From Mycobacterium palustre (GTDB taxonomy: Bacteria > Actinomycetota > Actinomycetes > Mycobacteriales > Mycobacteriaceae): DNA of 64,000 nucleotides. The notes under the pieces are model-generated. The model was given only the letters and a program-made list of their open reading frames with translations. It had not been told where the DNA came from and ran no database searches. Positions 20,889 to 30,940 of the stretch are shown in pieces. The stretch spans positions 48,142 through 112,141 of the forward strand of contig NZ_LQPJ01000078.1 of assembly GCF_002101785.1 (NCBI RefSeq), in the 5' to 3' direction. The translations under genes and the position numbers were made by a program. Position 1 is the stretch's first letter. Every line of letters begins with the position of its first letter.

Positions 20889-22199
20889 GTGCGCTCGACA
20901 ACTCTTACCCACAGCCATCGTTCCCCCATCCGCAAACCCCAGTTGCGGTTGCATCGCCAGATCCTGCCGTCGGCGCTGCACATCTCCGACACCGCGGCGG
21001 CGTCGGTCTTCCGCGCCGTGCGGTTGCGCGGCCCCGTCGGCCGTGACGTCATCGCCAACGTCACCTCGCTGAGCATCGCCACGGTCAACCGGCAGGTCAT
21101 CGCGCTGCTCGACGCCGGCCTGCTGCGCGAGCGCGCCGACCTGGCCGTTTCCGGCGCCATCGGCCGCCCGCGGGTGCCGGTGGAGGTCAACCACGAGCCG
21201 TTCGTGACGCTGGGCATCCACATCGGCGCGCGCACCACCAGCATCGTGGCCACCGACCTGTTCGGCCGCACGCTGGACACCGTCGAGACCCCGACGCCGC
21301 TCAGCCCGGCCGGCCCCGCCCTGGCGTCACTGGCCGAGAGCGCCACCCGCTACCTGCGGCGCTGGCACCGGCGGCGCCCGCTATGGGTCGGGGTGGCGAC
21401 CGGTGGCACCGTCGACGGCGCCACCGGCCACGTCGACCACCCGCGGCTGGGCTGGCGGCAGGCGCCGGTGGGTCCCGTGCTCGCCGACGCGCTGGGCCTG
21501 CCCGTGTCGGTGGCCTCGCACGTCGACGCCATGGCCGGCGCCGAGCTGCTGCTCGGGCTGCGGCGCTTCGCGCCGACCTCGCCGACCAGCCTGTACGTCT
21601 ACGCCCGCGAGACCGTCGGCTACGCGCTGGTGATCGGGGGCCGGGTGCACTGCCCGGCCAGCGGCCCCGGCACCATCGCGGCCCTGCCGGCGCACTCCGA
21701 GCTGCTGGGCGGCACCGGCGAGCTGGAGTCCACCGTCAGCGACGAGGCCGTGCTGGCCGCCGCCCGCCGGCTGAAGATCCTTCCCGGCCTCGCCCCGGTC
21801 TCCCGCGCGGTCGGCTCCACCGCCGCGATCACCGACCTGCTGCGGGTGGCGCGGGCCGGCAACCCGGTGGCCCGGGAGCTGTTGGCCGAGCGGGGTCGCG
21901 TGCTCGGCGAGGCGGTCGCGTTGCTGCGCGACCTGCTCAACCCCGACGAGCTGGTGGTCGGCGGCCAGGCCTTCACCGAGTACCCCGAGGCGATGGAGCA
22001 CGTCGAGGCCGCGTTCGCGGCCCGCTCGGTGCTGCCGGCGCGCGACATCCGCGTCACCGCCTTCGGCAACCGGGTGCAGGAGGCCGGCGCGGGCACGGTG
22101 TCGTTGGGCGGGCTGTACGCCGACCCGCTGGGCGCCATGCGGCGCGCCGGCGCGCTGGGCACCCGGCTGCGCGAGGTCGCCGACGAGTCGTCGGCCTAG
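20889..22199 (+). CDS. ROK-family transcriptional regulator (Rv0485-like)
   Basis: A 436-residue protein with an N-terminal winged helix-turn-helix (about residues 30-90, including [18 protein letters not shown]), followed by a ROK sugar-kinase-like domain ([21 protein letters not shown]). ROK repressors normally sense sugars. The typical zinc-cysteine cluster of NagC/Mlc proteins is not evident, so it may not bind zinc. In M. tuberculosis Rv0485 is reported to regulate PE/PPE expression. The GTG start follows an AAAGGA site. mshA begins 57 bases after its stop. Confidence 0.88.
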   Translation: MRSTTLTHSHRSPIRKPQLRLHRQILPSALHISDTAAASVFRAVRLRGPVGRDVIANVTSLSIATVNRQVIALLDAGLLRERADLAVSGAIGRPRVPVEVNHEPFVTLGIHIGARTTSIVATDLFGRTLDTVETPTPLSPAGPALASLAESATRYLRRWHRRRPLWVGVATGGTVDGATGHVDHPRLGWRQAPVGPVLADALGLPVSVASHVDAMAGAELLLGLRRFAPTSPTSLYVYARETVGYALVIGGRVHCPASGPGTIAALPAHSELLGGTGELESTVSDEAVLAAARRLKILPGLAPVSRAVGSTAAITDLLRVARAGNPVARELLAERGRVLGEAVALLRDLLNPDELVVGGQAFTEYPEAMEHVEAAFAARSVLPARDIRVTAFGNRVQEAGAGTVSLGGLYADPLGAMRRAGALGTRLREVADESSA

Positions 22200-22255
22200 C
22201 GGAACGCGACCCGCGCTGGGGCCGCCGCCCCGAGTCGTCCTGTAAAGATGATGGG

Positions 22256-23587
22256 GTGCGCCACGACGACGTCTTCCGGCTGAAGGATCCGCGCCGGGTT
22301 GCAGTGTTGGCGGTGCACACCTCACCGCTGGCCCAGCCGGGGACCGGCGACGCCGGCGGCATGAACGTCTACGTGCTGCAGACGGCGCTGCACCTGGCCC
22401 GGCGGGGCATCGAGGTGGAGATCTTCACCCGCGCCACCGCGTCGGCCGATCCGCCGGTGGCCCGCGTGGCGCCCGGGGTGCTGGTGCGCAACGTGGTGGC
22501 CGGGCCGTTCGAGGGGCTCGACAAGTACGACCTGCCCACCCAGCTATGCGCCTTCGCGGCCGCGGTGCTGCGCGCCGAGGCGGCGCACGAACCGGGCCAC
22601 TACGACATCGTGCACTCGCACTACTGGCTGTCCGGGCAGGTTGGCTGGTTGGCCCGCGACCGCTGGGCGGTGCCGTTGGTGCACACCGCGCACACGCTCG
22701 CCGCGGTCAAGAACGCGGCCCTGGCCGACGGGGATGCCCCCGAGCCGCCGCTGCGCACGGTCGGCGAGCAGCAGGTCGTCGACGAGGCGGACCGGCTGAT
22801 CGTCAACACCGATGACGAAGCGCGACAAATGATTTCGATTCATCATGCCGACCCCGCGCGCATCGACGTGGTGCATCCCGGCGTGGATCTGGACGTGTTC
22901 CGCCCCGGTGACCGGCGGGCCGCGCGGGCCGCGCTGGGGCTGCCGCTCGACCAGGACATGGTGGCGTTCGTCGGCCGCATCCAGCCGCTCAAGGCGCCCG
23001 ACATCGTGCTGCGTGCGGCGGCGAAGCTGCCCGAGGTGCGCATCGTGGTGGCCGGCGGCCCGTCGGGCAGCGGCCTGGCCTCCCCCGACGGGCTGGTCCG
23101 CCTGGCCGAGGATTTGGGCATCAGCGAGCGGGTGACGTTCCTGCCGCCGCAGTCCCGCTCGGATTTGGCCACGCTGTTCCAGGCCGCCGATCTCGTTGCC
23201 GTGCCCAGTTATTCGGAGTCGTTCGGCCTGGTGGCCGTGGAGGCGCAGGCCTGCGGCACCCCCGTGGCGGCGGCCGCGGTGGGCGGCCTGCCGGTTGCGG
23301 TGCGCGACGGGGTCTCGGGCACCCTGGTGGCCGGCCACGACGTCGGGGACTGGGCCGACGCGCTCGATCGGCTGCTGCGGCTCGATCCGGCGCAGGCGGA
23401 GGCGATGAGCCGCGCCGCGGCCGTGCATGCGGCCACCTTCTCCTGGGAGAACACCACCGACGCGCTGCTGGCCAGCTACCGGCGCGCGATCGGCGACTTC
23501 ACCGCCCTGCGCCAGCGCCGGTTCCGGGATCGCGCGTCGATGCGCACGCCGCGCCGCTGGACGCCGCGCCGCGGGGTGGGCGCATGA
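22256..23587 (+). CDS. mshA: D-inositol-3-phosphate glycosyltransferase
   Basis: A 443-residue GT4 glycosyltransferase that adds GlcNAc to inositol-3-phosphate, the first step of mycothiol synthesis. The N-terminal acceptor domain shows [18 protein letters not shown], and the central [12 protein letters not shown] is also family-typical. The C-terminal domain carries [20 protein letters not shown], which contains the EX7E motif that binds UDP-GlcNAc. The GTG at 22,256 starts the product VRHDD, as in the M. tuberculosis protein after a shorter leader. The stop overlaps the next ATG in ATGA. Confidence 0.95.
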   Translation: MRHDDVFRLKDPRRVAVLAVHTSPLAQPGTGDAGGMNVYVLQTALHLARRGIEVEIFTRATASADPPVARVAPGVLVRNVVAGPFEGLDKYDLPTQLCAFAAAVLRAEAAHEPGHYDIVHSHYWLSGQVGWLARDRWAVPLVHTAHTLAAVKNAALADGDAPEPPLRTVGEQQVVDEADRLIVNTDDEARQMISIHHADPARIDVVHPGVDLDVFRPGDRRAARAALGLPLDQDMVAFVGRIQPLKAPDIVLRAAAKLPEVRIVVAGGPSGSGLASPDGLVRLAEDLGISERVTFLPPQSRSDLATLFQAADLVAVPSYSESFGLVAVEAQACGTPVAAAAVGGLPVAVRDGVSGTLVAGHDVGDWADALDRLLRLDPAQAEAMSRAAAVHAATFSWENTTDALLASYRRAIGDFTALRQRRFRDRASMRTPRRWTPRRGVGA

Positions 23588-24099
23588 CCGGCCCGGCGGT
23601 TCAGGACGTCATCGAGGACGCGCTGCGGGACAGCGGGCTGAACTACTCGGAGTTCAAGGGCGCACACGGCGGCCTGCCGGGCCTGGTGGTGGAACTGCCC
23701 GGGGAGCGCAAGCTCAAGACCAACACGATCCTGAGCATCGGCGAGCATTCGGTGCGCGTCGAGGCGTTCGTGTGCCGCAAGCCCGACGAGAACCACGAGG
23801 GCGTCTACCGCTTCCTGCTCAGGCGCAACCGCCGGCTCTACGGTGTCGCCTACACCCTCGACAACGTCGGCGACATCTACCTGGTGGGCCGGATGTCGCT
23901 GGCCTCGGTCAGCCACGACGAGATCGACCGGGTGCTCGGGCAGGTGCTCGAAGCGGTGGATTCCGACTTTAATACGTTGCTGGAGTTGGGTTTTCGCTCG
24001 TCGATCCAGAAGGAGTGGGAGTGGCGGGTGTCGCGCGGGGAGTCGCTGAAGAACCTGCAGGCGTTCGCGCATCTGATCGACGAAGACGACTCGGACTAG
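23584..24099 (+). CDS. YbjN-domain protein (Rv0487-like)
   Basis: A 171-residue cytosolic protein of the YbjN/type III secretion chaperone-like fold (about residues 10-150). The conserved core includes [20 protein letters not shown] and [16 protein letters not shown]. No enzyme motif is visible. Its ATG overlaps the mshA stop, so it is made together with MshA, and a helper role in mycothiol synthesis is conceivable. The function is unknown. Confidence 0.86.
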   Translation: MTGPAVQDVIEDALRDSGLNYSEFKGAHGGLPGLVVELPGERKLKTNTILSIGEHSVRVEAFVCRKPDENHEGVYRFLLRRNRRLYGVAYTLDNVGDIYLVGRMSLASVSHDEIDRVLGQVLEAVDSDFNTLLELGFRSSIQKEWEWRVSRGESLKNLQAFAHLIDEDDSD

Positions 24100-24197
24100 C
24101 TCGGCGAGCGTAACCGGGCTGCGATATCCGCCCGCCCGGGTTTCGCGGTGACGTTGCGCTCGGCGGGCCGCGGCGACCGCGTGAGAGACTGACGCGC

Positions 24198-24947
24198 ATG
24201 GGAGACACTGCGACGCTGGTGCTGCTGCGCCACGGCGAGAGCGACTGGAACGCCCTGAACCTGTTCACCGGGTGGGTGGACGTCGGGCTGACCGAGAAGG
24301 GCCGGGCCGAGGCGGTTCGCAGCGGCGAGCTGATGGCCGAACACGGCGTGTTGCCCGACGTTCTCTACACCTCGCTGCTGCGGCGCGCGATCAGCACCGC
24401 CCACCTGGCGCTGGACACCGCCGACCGGCTGTGGATCCCGGTGCGGCGCAGCTGGCGGCTCAACGAGCGCCACTACGGCGCGCTGCAGGGCCTCAACAAG
24501 GCCGAGACCAAAAAGCGCTACGGCGAGGAGCAGTTCATGGCCTGGCGGCGCAGCTACGACACGCCGCCGCCGCCGATCGAGAAGGGCAGCAAATTCAGCC
24601 AGGACGCCGACCCCCGCTACGCCAACATCGGCGGCGGCCCGCTCACCGAATGCCTCGCCGACGTGGTGGTCCGCTTCCTGCCGTATTTCACCGACGTCGT
24701 CGTCCCCGACCTGCGGACCGGCAAGACCGTGCTGATCGTCGCCCACGGCAATTCGCTGCGCGCCCTGGTCAAGCACCTCGACGGCATGTCCGACGACGAG
24801 ATCGTGGGCCTGAACATCCCGACCGGCATCCCGTTGCGCTACGACCTGGACGCCGACATGCGGCCGGTGCGTCCGGGCGGCACCTACCTGGACCCGGAGG
24901 CGGCCGCGGCCGGGGCGGCCGCGGTGGCCAGCCAGGGCCGCGGATAG
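24198..24947 (+). CDS. gpm1: 2,3-bisphosphoglycerate-dependent phosphoglycerate mutase
   Basis: A 249-residue glycolytic enzyme that interconverts 3- and 2-phosphoglycerate. The phosphohistidine is in [10 protein letters not shown], and the second catalytic His is in [16 protein letters not shown]. The [14 protein letters not shown] segment is the usual dPGM signature. A 98-base gap separates it from the YbjN gene; I recall a LysE-type exporter in this gap in M. tuberculosis, absent here. Confidence 0.97.
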   Translation: MGDTATLVLLRHGESDWNALNLFTGWVDVGLTEKGRAEAVRSGELMAEHGVLPDVLYTSLLRRAISTAHLALDTADRLWIPVRRSWRLNERHYGALQGLNKAETKKRYGEEQFMAWRRSYDTPPPPIEKGSKFSQDADPRYANIGGGPLTECLADVVVRFLPYFTDVVVPDLRTGKTVLIVAHGNSLRALVKHLDGMSDDEIVGLNIPTGIPLRYDLDADMRPVRPGGTYLDPEAAAAGAAAVASQGRG

Positions 24948-24988
24948 GCCCCCGAGCGCGCTTCAAAGGCCAATTTGCCAAACATCAC

Positions 24989-25005
24989 GTGAACGGCAGT
25001 GGAAT
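24989..25005. promoter_or_regulatory. possible RegX3/PHO-box-like half sites upstream of senX3
   Basis: GTGAACGGCAGTGGAATA contains GTGAAC and GTGGAA about ten bases apart, about 90 bases before senX3. PhoB-class regulators, including RegX3, bind direct repeats with close to 11-base spacing. The match is weak and assigned by eye. Confidence 0.25.
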
Positions 25006-25088
25006 ACCTGTAGCGCAGGGTGTGACTTGTCCGATTTTGGCCGCGCTCCGCTAGGGCGCCGTTTCCGAAGATTTGTAGGATTCGCTAT

Positions 25089-26309
25089 GTGACTGTGTTC
25101 TCGGCGCTGTTGCTGGCCGGGGTCTTGTCCGTGCTGGCGCTGGCCGCGGGCGTTGCGGTCGGGGTCCGACTGGCACCGCGGGCCGTGCAGCGCCGTCAGC
25201 AAGCGGCCAGCGACTGGACGGGAATCACCGTCGCGCAGATGCTGCAACGCATCGTCGCGCTGATGCCGCTGGGCGCCGCGGTGGTGGACTCGCACCGCGA
25301 CGTCGTCTATCTGAACGACCGGGCCAAGGAACTGGGCCTGGTGCGCGATCGCCAGCTCGACGACCAGGCCTGGCAGGCGGCCCAGCAGGCGCTCACCGGC
25401 GTCGACGTCGAGTTCGACCTGCGGCCGGCTAAACGCGCGGCGGGGCGGTCCGGGCTGTCGGTGCACGGGCAGGCGCGGCTGCTGAGCGAAGAGGACCGCC
25501 GTTTCGCCGTGGTGTTCGTCCACGACCAGTCCGACTACGCGCGGATGGAGGCGACCAGGCGCGACTTCGTGGCCAATGTCAGCCACGAGCTCAAGACCCC
25601 CGTTGGCGCCATGGCGCTGCTCGCCGAGGCGCTGCTGGCCTCGGCCGACGACTCCGAGACGGTCCGCCGGTTCGCCGAAAAGGTCCTCGTCGAGGCCAAC
25701 CGGTTGGGCGACATGGTCGCCGAACTGATCGAGCTGTCCCGGTTGCAGGGCGCCGAACGACTGCCCAATGTGGTCGATGTCGATGTGGATACCGTTGTCT
25801 CCGAAGCGATTTCACGGCACAAGGTGGCCGCCGACAACGCCGATATCGAGGTTCGCACCGACGCGCCCAGCGGCCTGCGGGTGCTGGGCGACGAGACGCT
25901 GCTGGTGACCGCGCTGGCCAACCTGGTTTCCAATGCGATCGCCTACTCGCCGCCCGGTTCGCCGGTGTCGATCAGCCGTCGTCGCCGGGGCGACAACGTC
26001 GAGATCGCCGTGACCGACCGCGGCATCGGCATCCCGCTGGAGGATCAGGAGCGCGTCTTCGAGCGCTTCTTCCGCGGCGACAAGGCGCGTTCGCGTGCCA
26101 CGGGCGGTAGCGGCTTGGGACTCGCCATCGTCAAACACGTTGCGGCCAACCACAACGGCAGCATCGGCGTGTGGAGCAAGCCGGGAACCGGTTCGACGTT
26201 CACGTTGTCGATCCCGGCCTACAAGAACGGCGACGAGGAACCCGAGCAACCGCGGGGCCGTGAGGTGCGGCCCAACAGGTCACAACGAGAGGAAGAACTA
26301 AGTCGATGA
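25089..26309 (+). CDS. senX3: sensor histidine kinase SenX3
   Basis: A 406-residue membrane histidine kinase of the phosphate-responsive SenX3-RegX3 system. An N-terminal membrane segment (residues 4-25) precedes a PAS-like region (about residues 45-150). The phospho-acceptor His166 is in NVSHELKTP. The ATPase motifs are the N box (LVSNAIAYS), DRGIGIP, the F box and [12 protein letters not shown]. Its stop overlaps the ATG of an 18-codon MIRU-type frame leading into regX3. Confidence 0.97.
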   Translation: MTVFSALLLAGVLSVLALAAGVAVGVRLAPRAVQRRQQAASDWTGITVAQMLQRIVALMPLGAAVVDSHRDVVYLNDRAKELGLVRDRQLDDQAWQAAQQALTGVDVEFDLRPAKRAAGRSGLSVHGQARLLSEEDRRFAVVFVHDQSDYARMEATRRDFVANVSHELKTPVGAMALLAEALLASADDSETVRRFAEKVLVEANRLGDMVAELIELSRLQGAERLPNVVDVDVDTVVSEAISRHKVAADNADIEVRTDAPSGLRVLGDETLLVTALANLVSNAIAYSPPGSPVSISRRRRGDNVEIAVTDRGIGIPLEDQERVFERFFRGDKARSRATGGSGLGLAIVKHVAANHNGSIGVWSKPGTGSTFTLSIPAYKNGDEEPEQPRGREVRPNRSQREEELSR

Positions 26310-26362
26310 CCCGCGCTTACGACGACGCAGATCGTCGCGATGAACAGGAGTTGTGTTCATGA
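26306..26362 (+). repeat. MIRU-like element between senX3 and regX3 with an 18-codon frame
   Basis: A roughly 53-base unit fills the whole gap between the two genes. It has the MIRU hallmark of an open frame whose ATG overlaps the upstream stop (ATGA at 26,306) and whose TGA overlaps the downstream start (ATGA at 26,359). The frame would encode [18 protein letters not shown]. It resembles the short (53-base) type remembered from M. tuberculosis senX3-regX3. Only one copy is present, so no tandem repeat variation is visible. Confidence 0.75.
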
Positions 26363-27042
26363 CTAGTGTCTTGATTGTGGAGGACGAGGAGTCGCTGGCC
26401 GATCCGCTGGCATTCCTGTTGCGCAAGGAGGGGTTTGAGGCCACGGTGGTGACCGACGGCCCCGCGGCGCTGGCCGAGTTCGATCGCGCGGGCGCCGACA
26501 TCGTGCTGCTCGACTTGATGCTGCCCGGCATGTCGGGCACCGACGTGTGCAAGCAGCTGCGCGCGCGTTCCAGCGTCCCGGTGATCATGGTGACCGCCCG
26601 CGACAGCGAGATCGACAAGGTGGTCGGCCTCGAGCTGGGCGCGGATGACTATGTGACCAAACCCTATTCGGCACGCGAGCTGATCGCCCGCATCCGCGCG
26701 GTGCTGCGCCGGGGCGGCGACGACGACTCGGAGATCAGCGACGGCGTACTCGAGTCGGGCCCGGTCCGCATGGACGTCGAACGCCACGTCGTGTCGGTCA
26801 ACGGCGACACGATCACGTTGCCGCTCAAGGAATTCGACCTGCTCGAGTACCTGATGCGCAACAGCGGCCGGGTGCTGACCCGCGGGCAGCTGATCGACCG
26901 GGTGTGGGGCGCGGACTACGTCGGCGACACCAAGACCCTCGACGTCCACGTCAAGCGGCTGCGGTCCAAGATCGAGGCCGACCCGGCGAACCCGGTGCAC
27001 CTGGTGACGGTGCGGGGGCTGGGCTACAAGCTGGAGGGCTAG
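26359..27042 (+). CDS. regX3: response regulator RegX3
   Basis: A 227-residue OmpR/PhoB-family regulator controlling phosphate-starvation genes and, in M. tuberculosis, ESX-5 secretion. The receiver domain has acidic residues in EDEES and the phospho-acceptor Asp52 in LLDLMLPG. The switch lysine is in VTKPYSARE. The C-terminal winged helix covers about residues 130-227 (GQLIDRVWG, VDVHVKRLRSK-type recognition). I chose the ATG at 26,359, although an in-frame GTG six bases upstream is possible. Confidence 0.97.
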   Translation: MTSVLIVEDEESLADPLAFLLRKEGFEATVVTDGPAALAEFDRAGADIVLLDLMLPGMSGTDVCKQLRARSSVPVIMVTARDSEIDKVVGLELGADDYVTKPYSARELIARIRAVLRRGGDDDSEISDGVLESGPVRMDVERHVVSVNGDTITLPLKEFDLLEYLMRNSGRVLTRGQLIDRVWGADYVGDTKTLDVHVKRLRSKIEADPANPVHLVTVRGLGYKLEG

Positions 27043-27044
27043 CT

Positions 27045-28898
27045 TCACCGCGCGGCGAGCACCTCGTCGGCCACGCCGAGGGCCAACGCCATGATCGACA
27101 GCTGCGGGTTCACCTCCGGGCAGCTGGGCAGGATCGACGCGTCGGCAACCCACACGCCGTCCACCCCGCGCAGCCGGCCGGTTTCGTCGACCGGGCAGAA
27201 CCGCGCGTCGGCGCCCGCGGCCGCGGTGCCCGTGGGATGGAAGGCTGCCAAATGCAGGCTTCTCGGGTCGCTGCGGCGCAGCGCCTCCTGCAGCGCGGGC
27301 AGCGACGTCACGGTCATCGCGGCGGGCAGACCGGTGAGCACCTCGACGGCGCCCGCGGCGAAGAGCAGCCGCCCCATGGCCTCGATCGCGACCCGGAGCT
27401 TCGCCACGTCGGCGCGGTCGATGGCGTAGCGCACCAACGTCTCGCCGCGCGCGGACGACACCGAGCCGACGCCGCGATCGGCCACCATGGCGCCGAACGT
27501 CGCCACCTGCGGGGCCCGGTCGAGCCAGCCGAGGAGCTCGGCGCCGTAACCGGGCAACACCATCGATCCCATTCCCGGCGGGGTGGAGGTCGCCTCGATC
27601 AGCACGCCGTCGGACTCGTGGAACTCGTGCACGGCCGCGCTCTGCAGCACCCCGTGCCACGCGACGACGTCGTCGTCGAAGCGTCCCGCCAGCACCGTCG
27701 CCGGGTGCAGCGCGAGGTTTCGGCCGAGCCGCGGGTGCGTCCCAAAACCGCTGCGCCGCAACAGCCCCGGCGTCTCGGTGGCACCCGCGGCGACGACGAC
27801 CGTGTCGGCAAGAATGTCCAGCGCGGTGCCGTCGGGCCGGCGGGCCCGCACGCCGCGGGCGCGGCCGTTGCGGTGCAGCACCCGTTCGGCGCGGGCCTGC
27901 GAGACGATGCGCGCGCCCGCCGCGCACGCCTGCGGCAGGGCGTTGAGGTGGACCCCGAACTTGGCGTTGCGCGGGCAGCCGATGGCGCACTGGCAACAGC
28001 CCTCGCACCCCGGCGCGTTGCGCGGGATCGGGGCCGCCCGCCAGCCCAGCGCCGCGGCGGCGTCGAGCAGCAGCCGCCCGTTGCGGCCCATGATCTGCAG
28101 CGGGACGGGCGCGACGCGCAGCGTGGCTTCGACGTCGTCGAGGTAGGCGCCCAGCCGGTCGGGGTCGGCCAGGCCCAGGCCGAACTCGTCGCGCCAGCGG
28201 CGCTGCACCGCCTGCGGCGGCCGGTAGCAGGTGCCGGAGTTCACCACCGTGGTGCCGCCGACCGCCCGGCCGATGGGCAGCACCAGCGACGGGCGGCCCA
28301 GCGCGACGGTGGCCCCGCCACCGCGGTAGAGCCCGGCGTAGCGGTCGATCGGGTGCGTGGTGCGAAACTCCTCGACCGTCCAGCGGCGGCCCTCCTCGAG
28401 GACGACGGTGTCCAAGCCCGAGCGCGCCAGGGTCCGGGCGGCCATCGCGCCGCCGGCGCCCGAGCCCACGACCACGGCGTCGGCGGTGACGACGGAGCGA
28501 CTTTCGGCCGAGGGGGTGATCGCCAGCGGCGCATCGGGGCGCGCGGGGTGGTGGCGCTGTGCGCGGGAGAGCAATTCGTCGGCGTAGGTGTCGGCGCCGT
28601 TGGCCAGCAACACAATCGCCTTCATCGCTTCGACGGCCGCGCCGGCATCCGGGCTCAGCGCCGCGATCCGACGCAAGATCGCCTCGCGCCGGTCGGGGCC
28701 CAGCCGCGACAGCGACCGGCCGGTGCTGAGGTAGCCCGCGGCGGCCATCGACAACAACCCGGCCCGCACGGCCAGCCGGGTGGTCGCCGGCAGCCGCGCC
28801 AGGTAGCGGTCGACGCGCTCGACGAGCAAGGCCGGTGCCGGACCGCCGCATTCCTCGGGGAGCAGCGCGCTGCCGAACGACGCCGCCAGCCGGCTCAT
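27045..28898 (-). CDS. GMC-family oxidoreductase (Rv0492c-like)
   Basis: A 617-residue FAD oxidoreductase of the glucose-methanol-choline family. The FAD motif is VVGSGAGGAMAARTLA. The GGTTVVNSGTCYRPP loop is also characteristic, and the C-terminal NPQLSIMALALGVAD with upstream FHPTGTAA contains the catalytic His region. A cysteine cluster CEGCCQCAIGCPRNAK resembles that of long-chain alcohol oxidases, so a lipid or sterol alcohol is a likely substrate class. It is the last gene of a minus-strand trio with 4-base overlaps and converges on regX3 with a 2-base gap. Confidence 0.9.
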   Translation of the reverse strand: MSRLAASFGSALLPEECGGPAPALLVERVDRYLARLPATTRLAVRAGLLSMAAAGYLSTGRSLSRLGPDRREAILRRIAALSPDAGAAVEAMKAIVLLANGADTYADELLSRAQRHHPARPDAPLAITPSAESRSVVTADAVVVGSGAGGAMAARTLARSGLDTVVLEEGRRWTVEEFRTTHPIDRYAGLYRGGGATVALGRPSLVLPIGRAVGGTTVVNSGTCYRPPQAVQRRWRDEFGLGLADPDRLGAYLDDVEATLRVAPVPLQIMGRNGRLLLDAAAALGWRAAPIPRNAPGCEGCCQCAIGCPRNAKFGVHLNALPQACAAGARIVSQARAERVLHRNGRARGVRARRPDGTALDILADTVVVAAGATETPGLLRRSGFGTHPRLGRNLALHPATVLAGRFDDDVVAWHGVLQSAAVHEFHESDGVLIEATSTPPGMGSMVLPGYGAELLGWLDRAPQVATFGAMVADRGVGSVSSARGETLVRYAIDRADVAKLRVAIEAMGRLLFAAGAVEVLTGLPAAMTVTSLPALQEALRRSDPRSLHLAAFHPTGTAAAGADARFCPVDETGRLRGVDGVWVADASILPSCPEVNPQLSIMALALGVADEVLAAR

Positions 28899-29224
28899 CG
28901 CATGCGTCCGAGCCGGCGGCCCAGCTTGATGAACAACGGGTAGGTCGCGAAGATGGCGCCCGCCGCGGCGTGCAGCGGCCAGCCCGCCTCGACCGTGTTC
29001 ACGCCGAAAACGCCACTGTTCCACATGAAGTCGCGCCCGCCCGCGGCGCGGAACGGCCGCCACAGCACGCCCAACCCCGGCACGTTGTTATACAGCCCGA
29101 ACGAGCCGCCGAAGAACACACCGAGCGTCGCCGCCTCGGCGACGTCGCGACGGTCCGGCGGCAGCCGCCGTTCGATGAGCACCCCGGCGGCGAGCAGCAG
29201 CGGCGGGTCGAAGAGAAAGCTCAC
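28895..29224 (-). CDS. small conserved membrane-associated protein (Rv0492A-like)
   Basis: A 109-residue protein with moderately hydrophobic segments at about residues 5-18, 33-50 and 80-100 and a basic C-terminus (LGRRLGRMR). No domain is recognised. It overlaps both neighbours by four bases (GTGA at the start, ATGA at the end), placing it between the lipocalin-like protein and the GMC oxidoreductase. A stable association with one of them, or a role in membrane anchoring, is an inference from the coupling. Confidence 0.78.
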   Translation of the reverse strand: MSFLFDPPLLLAAGVLIERRLPPDRRDVAEAATLGVFFGGSFGLYNNVPGLGVLWRPFRAAGGRDFMWNSGVFGVNTVEAGWPLHAAAGAIFATYPLFIKLGRRLGRMR

Positions 29225-30171
29225 GTTTCGATCCTTTCGTTGGTGTCGGGCGCTTCGGCGCCGCGCAGCCCCACCTCGGCGTGCCCGGACCCCAGCACCG
29301 ACCAGTGCCGGTCGTCGATGTCGACGTAAATGTCGGCCTGCTCGGTGTTCGTGCACACCGCCCGGCCGCCGTCGGGATCGGTGTAACCCAGGCTCACGCA
29401 GCGCTCCGGGGGCTGGTCGACGCGGATGAGCACCCGGCGGCCGGCGACGCGCCCCTCCAGTTGCCAGTGCCGCACTCCCAGAGTCGTCTTCATTCGCAGG
29501 GACGGCAAAGGGCTTGCGGGCCAGTCTTTTTCGTCGATGCGGAAGCGGACGAACGCCATCGGCGGCAGCCTGCGCAGCCCCGGCTTGTGCGAGACCGCGG
29601 TGACCGCTTCCACGACGTCGCCGCCGCCGAGGTCGCCGTGGACCCAGCCCCAGCGCTTGGCGTTGCCGTGCCCGTAGATGTGGGCGACGCCGCCACGCCA
29701 GCCGTCCAGGCGAACGGGCGCGCCGTTGACGGTCAGCGCGCCGGTGAACTCGGCGGTCGGGGCCAGGACCACCTGGGCGCCGGGCAGCAGCTCGCGCTCC
29801 CACGCGGCGCGGGGAAACGTCCACAGCGGCGTGCCGGCATCCTTCCAGGACAGGTCCCACGACACCGAGCCGGCGTCACCGGCCAGCCGCTCCGGCGCCA
29901 CCCGCGCGCCCGCCGCGCTGAACCAGTCCGCGCCCGCCGCCGGCCGGACGGGCTCGGGGCCGAACCGCGCGGTGCGTGGCGGGCCGTCGGCGGCGAACCG
30001 GGTCACCCAGCCATGCCCGTAGGGCGCGCCCCGCAGCGGCGCCACCGTCTCGCAGTGGATCCACAGCCCGGCCCGCGTCGCCGGGTCCGACAGCGTGGCA
30101 TACCAGACTTCCAGCCGGCCGGCCTGTCCCCGCCAGCGCGGGACCGCGGCCGATCGCAGCTCGTCGTCCAT
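29221..30171 (-). CDS. lipocalin-like/CrtC-type protein (Rv0493c-like)
   Basis: A 316-residue protein rich in Trp and beta strands. The segment [20 protein letters not shown] is reminiscent of the two-lipocalin AttH/CrtC (hydroxyneurosporene synthase) and tocopherol-cyclase-like fold, in which such residues line a hydrophobic pocket. It could bind or hydrate a polyprenoid or other hydrophobic ligand passed to the downstream GMC oxidoreductase; this is inference. There is no signal peptide. It is the first gene of the trio, divergent from the FadR-type regulator. An in-frame GTG nine bases upstream is an alternative start. Confidence 0.72.
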   Translation of the reverse strand: MDDELRSAAVPRWRGQAGRLEVWYATLSDPATRAGLWIHCETVAPLRGAPYGHGWVTRFAADGPPRTARFGPEPVRPAAGADWFSAAGARVAPERLAGDAGSVSWDLSWKDAGTPLWTFPRAAWERELLPGAQVVLAPTAEFTGALTVNGAPVRLDGWRGGVAHIYGHGNAKRWGWVHGDLGGGDVVEAVTAVSHKPGLRRLPPMAFVRFRIDEKDWPASPLPSLRMKTTLGVRHWQLEGRVAGRRVLIRVDQPPERCVSLGYTDPDGGRAVCTNTEQADIYVDIDDRHWSVLGSGHAEVGLRGAEAPDTNERIET

Positions 30172-30204
30172 GTCGCCCACCTCCGGTCCCGGTCCGTCCA
30201 CTAT

Positions 30205-30225
30205 ATTGGTTGAGCCAATGAACCA
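30205..30225. promoter_or_regulatory. candidate operator of the FadR-type regulator, overlapping its start
   Basis: Two interleaved inverted repeats, ATTGG-N5-CCAAT (30,205-30,219) and TGGTT-N9-AACCA (30,207-30,225), cover the start codon of the GntR/FadR gene in the divergent gap to the lipocalin-like gene. GntR-family repressors bind such short TGGT/ACCA palindromes, so control of both directions is likely. Confidence 0.55.
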
Positions 30226-30940
30226 GTCAAGCGCGCTGCAGCCGCCGGATCGGCAGCGGGTGGACGAACAGATCGCCGCGACCATCGCCGACGCGATCCT
30301 CGACGGTGTCTTCCCGCCGGGTTCGACGCTGCCCCCGGAGCGGGAGTTGGCCGAGCAGCTCGGCGTCAACCGCACGTCGCTGCGTCAGGCTCTCGCCCGC
30401 CTGCAGCAGATGGGCCTCATCGAGGCCCGGCACGGCAGCGGCAACGTGGTCTGCGACCCCGAGGCGCTCACCCATCCCGCTGTGGTCGAGGCGCTCGTCC
30501 GCAGGCTGGGGCCCGAGTTCCTGGCCGAGTTGCTGGAGATCAGGGCGGGCCTGGGCCCGCTGATCGGTCGCCTGGCCGCCCAGCGCAGCGCGCCCGACGA
30601 CGCCGACGCGCTGCGCGCGGCGCTGGCCGCGGTGCGGCACGCCGAGAGCGCGGCGGCGCGACAGGCCGCCGACCTCGCCTACTTCCGGGTGCTCATCCAC
30701 AGCAGCGGCAACCGCGCGCTGGGTCTGTTGTACCGCTGGGTCGAGCACGCGTTCGGCGGCCGCGAGCACGAGCTCACCGGCGCCTACGACGACGCCGCCC
30801 CGGTTCTGGCCGGCCTAGAGGCCATCACGGAGGCCGTGGTGAGCCGCGACGCCGAGGCGGCCGCCGCGGCCGTCGAGGCCTATCTGCGAGCCAGCGCGCT
30901 GCGAATGGTGTTGTGCTACACCAAATCTTGGGAAACTTAG
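30218..30940 (+). CDS. GntR-family, FadR-type transcriptional regulator (Rv0494-like)
   Basis: A 240-residue regulator with a winged helix-turn-helix at about residues 15-85 ([20 protein letters not shown] and the wing ARHGSGN) and an all-helical FCD/FadR effector domain (about residues 95-235). FadR-type proteins sense acyl-CoA, and the M. tuberculosis ortholog has been described as lipid-responsive. It probably controls the divergent GMC operon and itself. The ATG at 30,218 was chosen, but an in-frame TTG four codons earlier, used in the M. tuberculosis annotation, is possible. Confidence 0.92.
   Translation: MNQSSALQPPDRQRVDEQIAATIADAILDGVFPPGSTLPPERELAEQLGVNRTSLRQALARLQQMGLIEARHGSGNVVCDPEALTHPAVVEALVRRLGPEFLAELLEIRAGLGPLIGRLAAQRSAPDDADALRAALAAVRHAESAAARQAADLAYFRVLIHSSGNRALGLLYRWVEHAFGGREHELTGAYDDAAPVLAGLEAITEAVVSRDAEAAAAAVEAYLRASALRMVLCYTKSWET

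Noticed and set aside
26317..28851. An 844-codon minus-strand frame covering regX3 and the GMC gene
   Set aside because: Arg/Ala/Gly-rich nonsense in the wrong frame; the GMC oxidoreductase frame has clear FAD motifs, and regX3 occupies the other strand.
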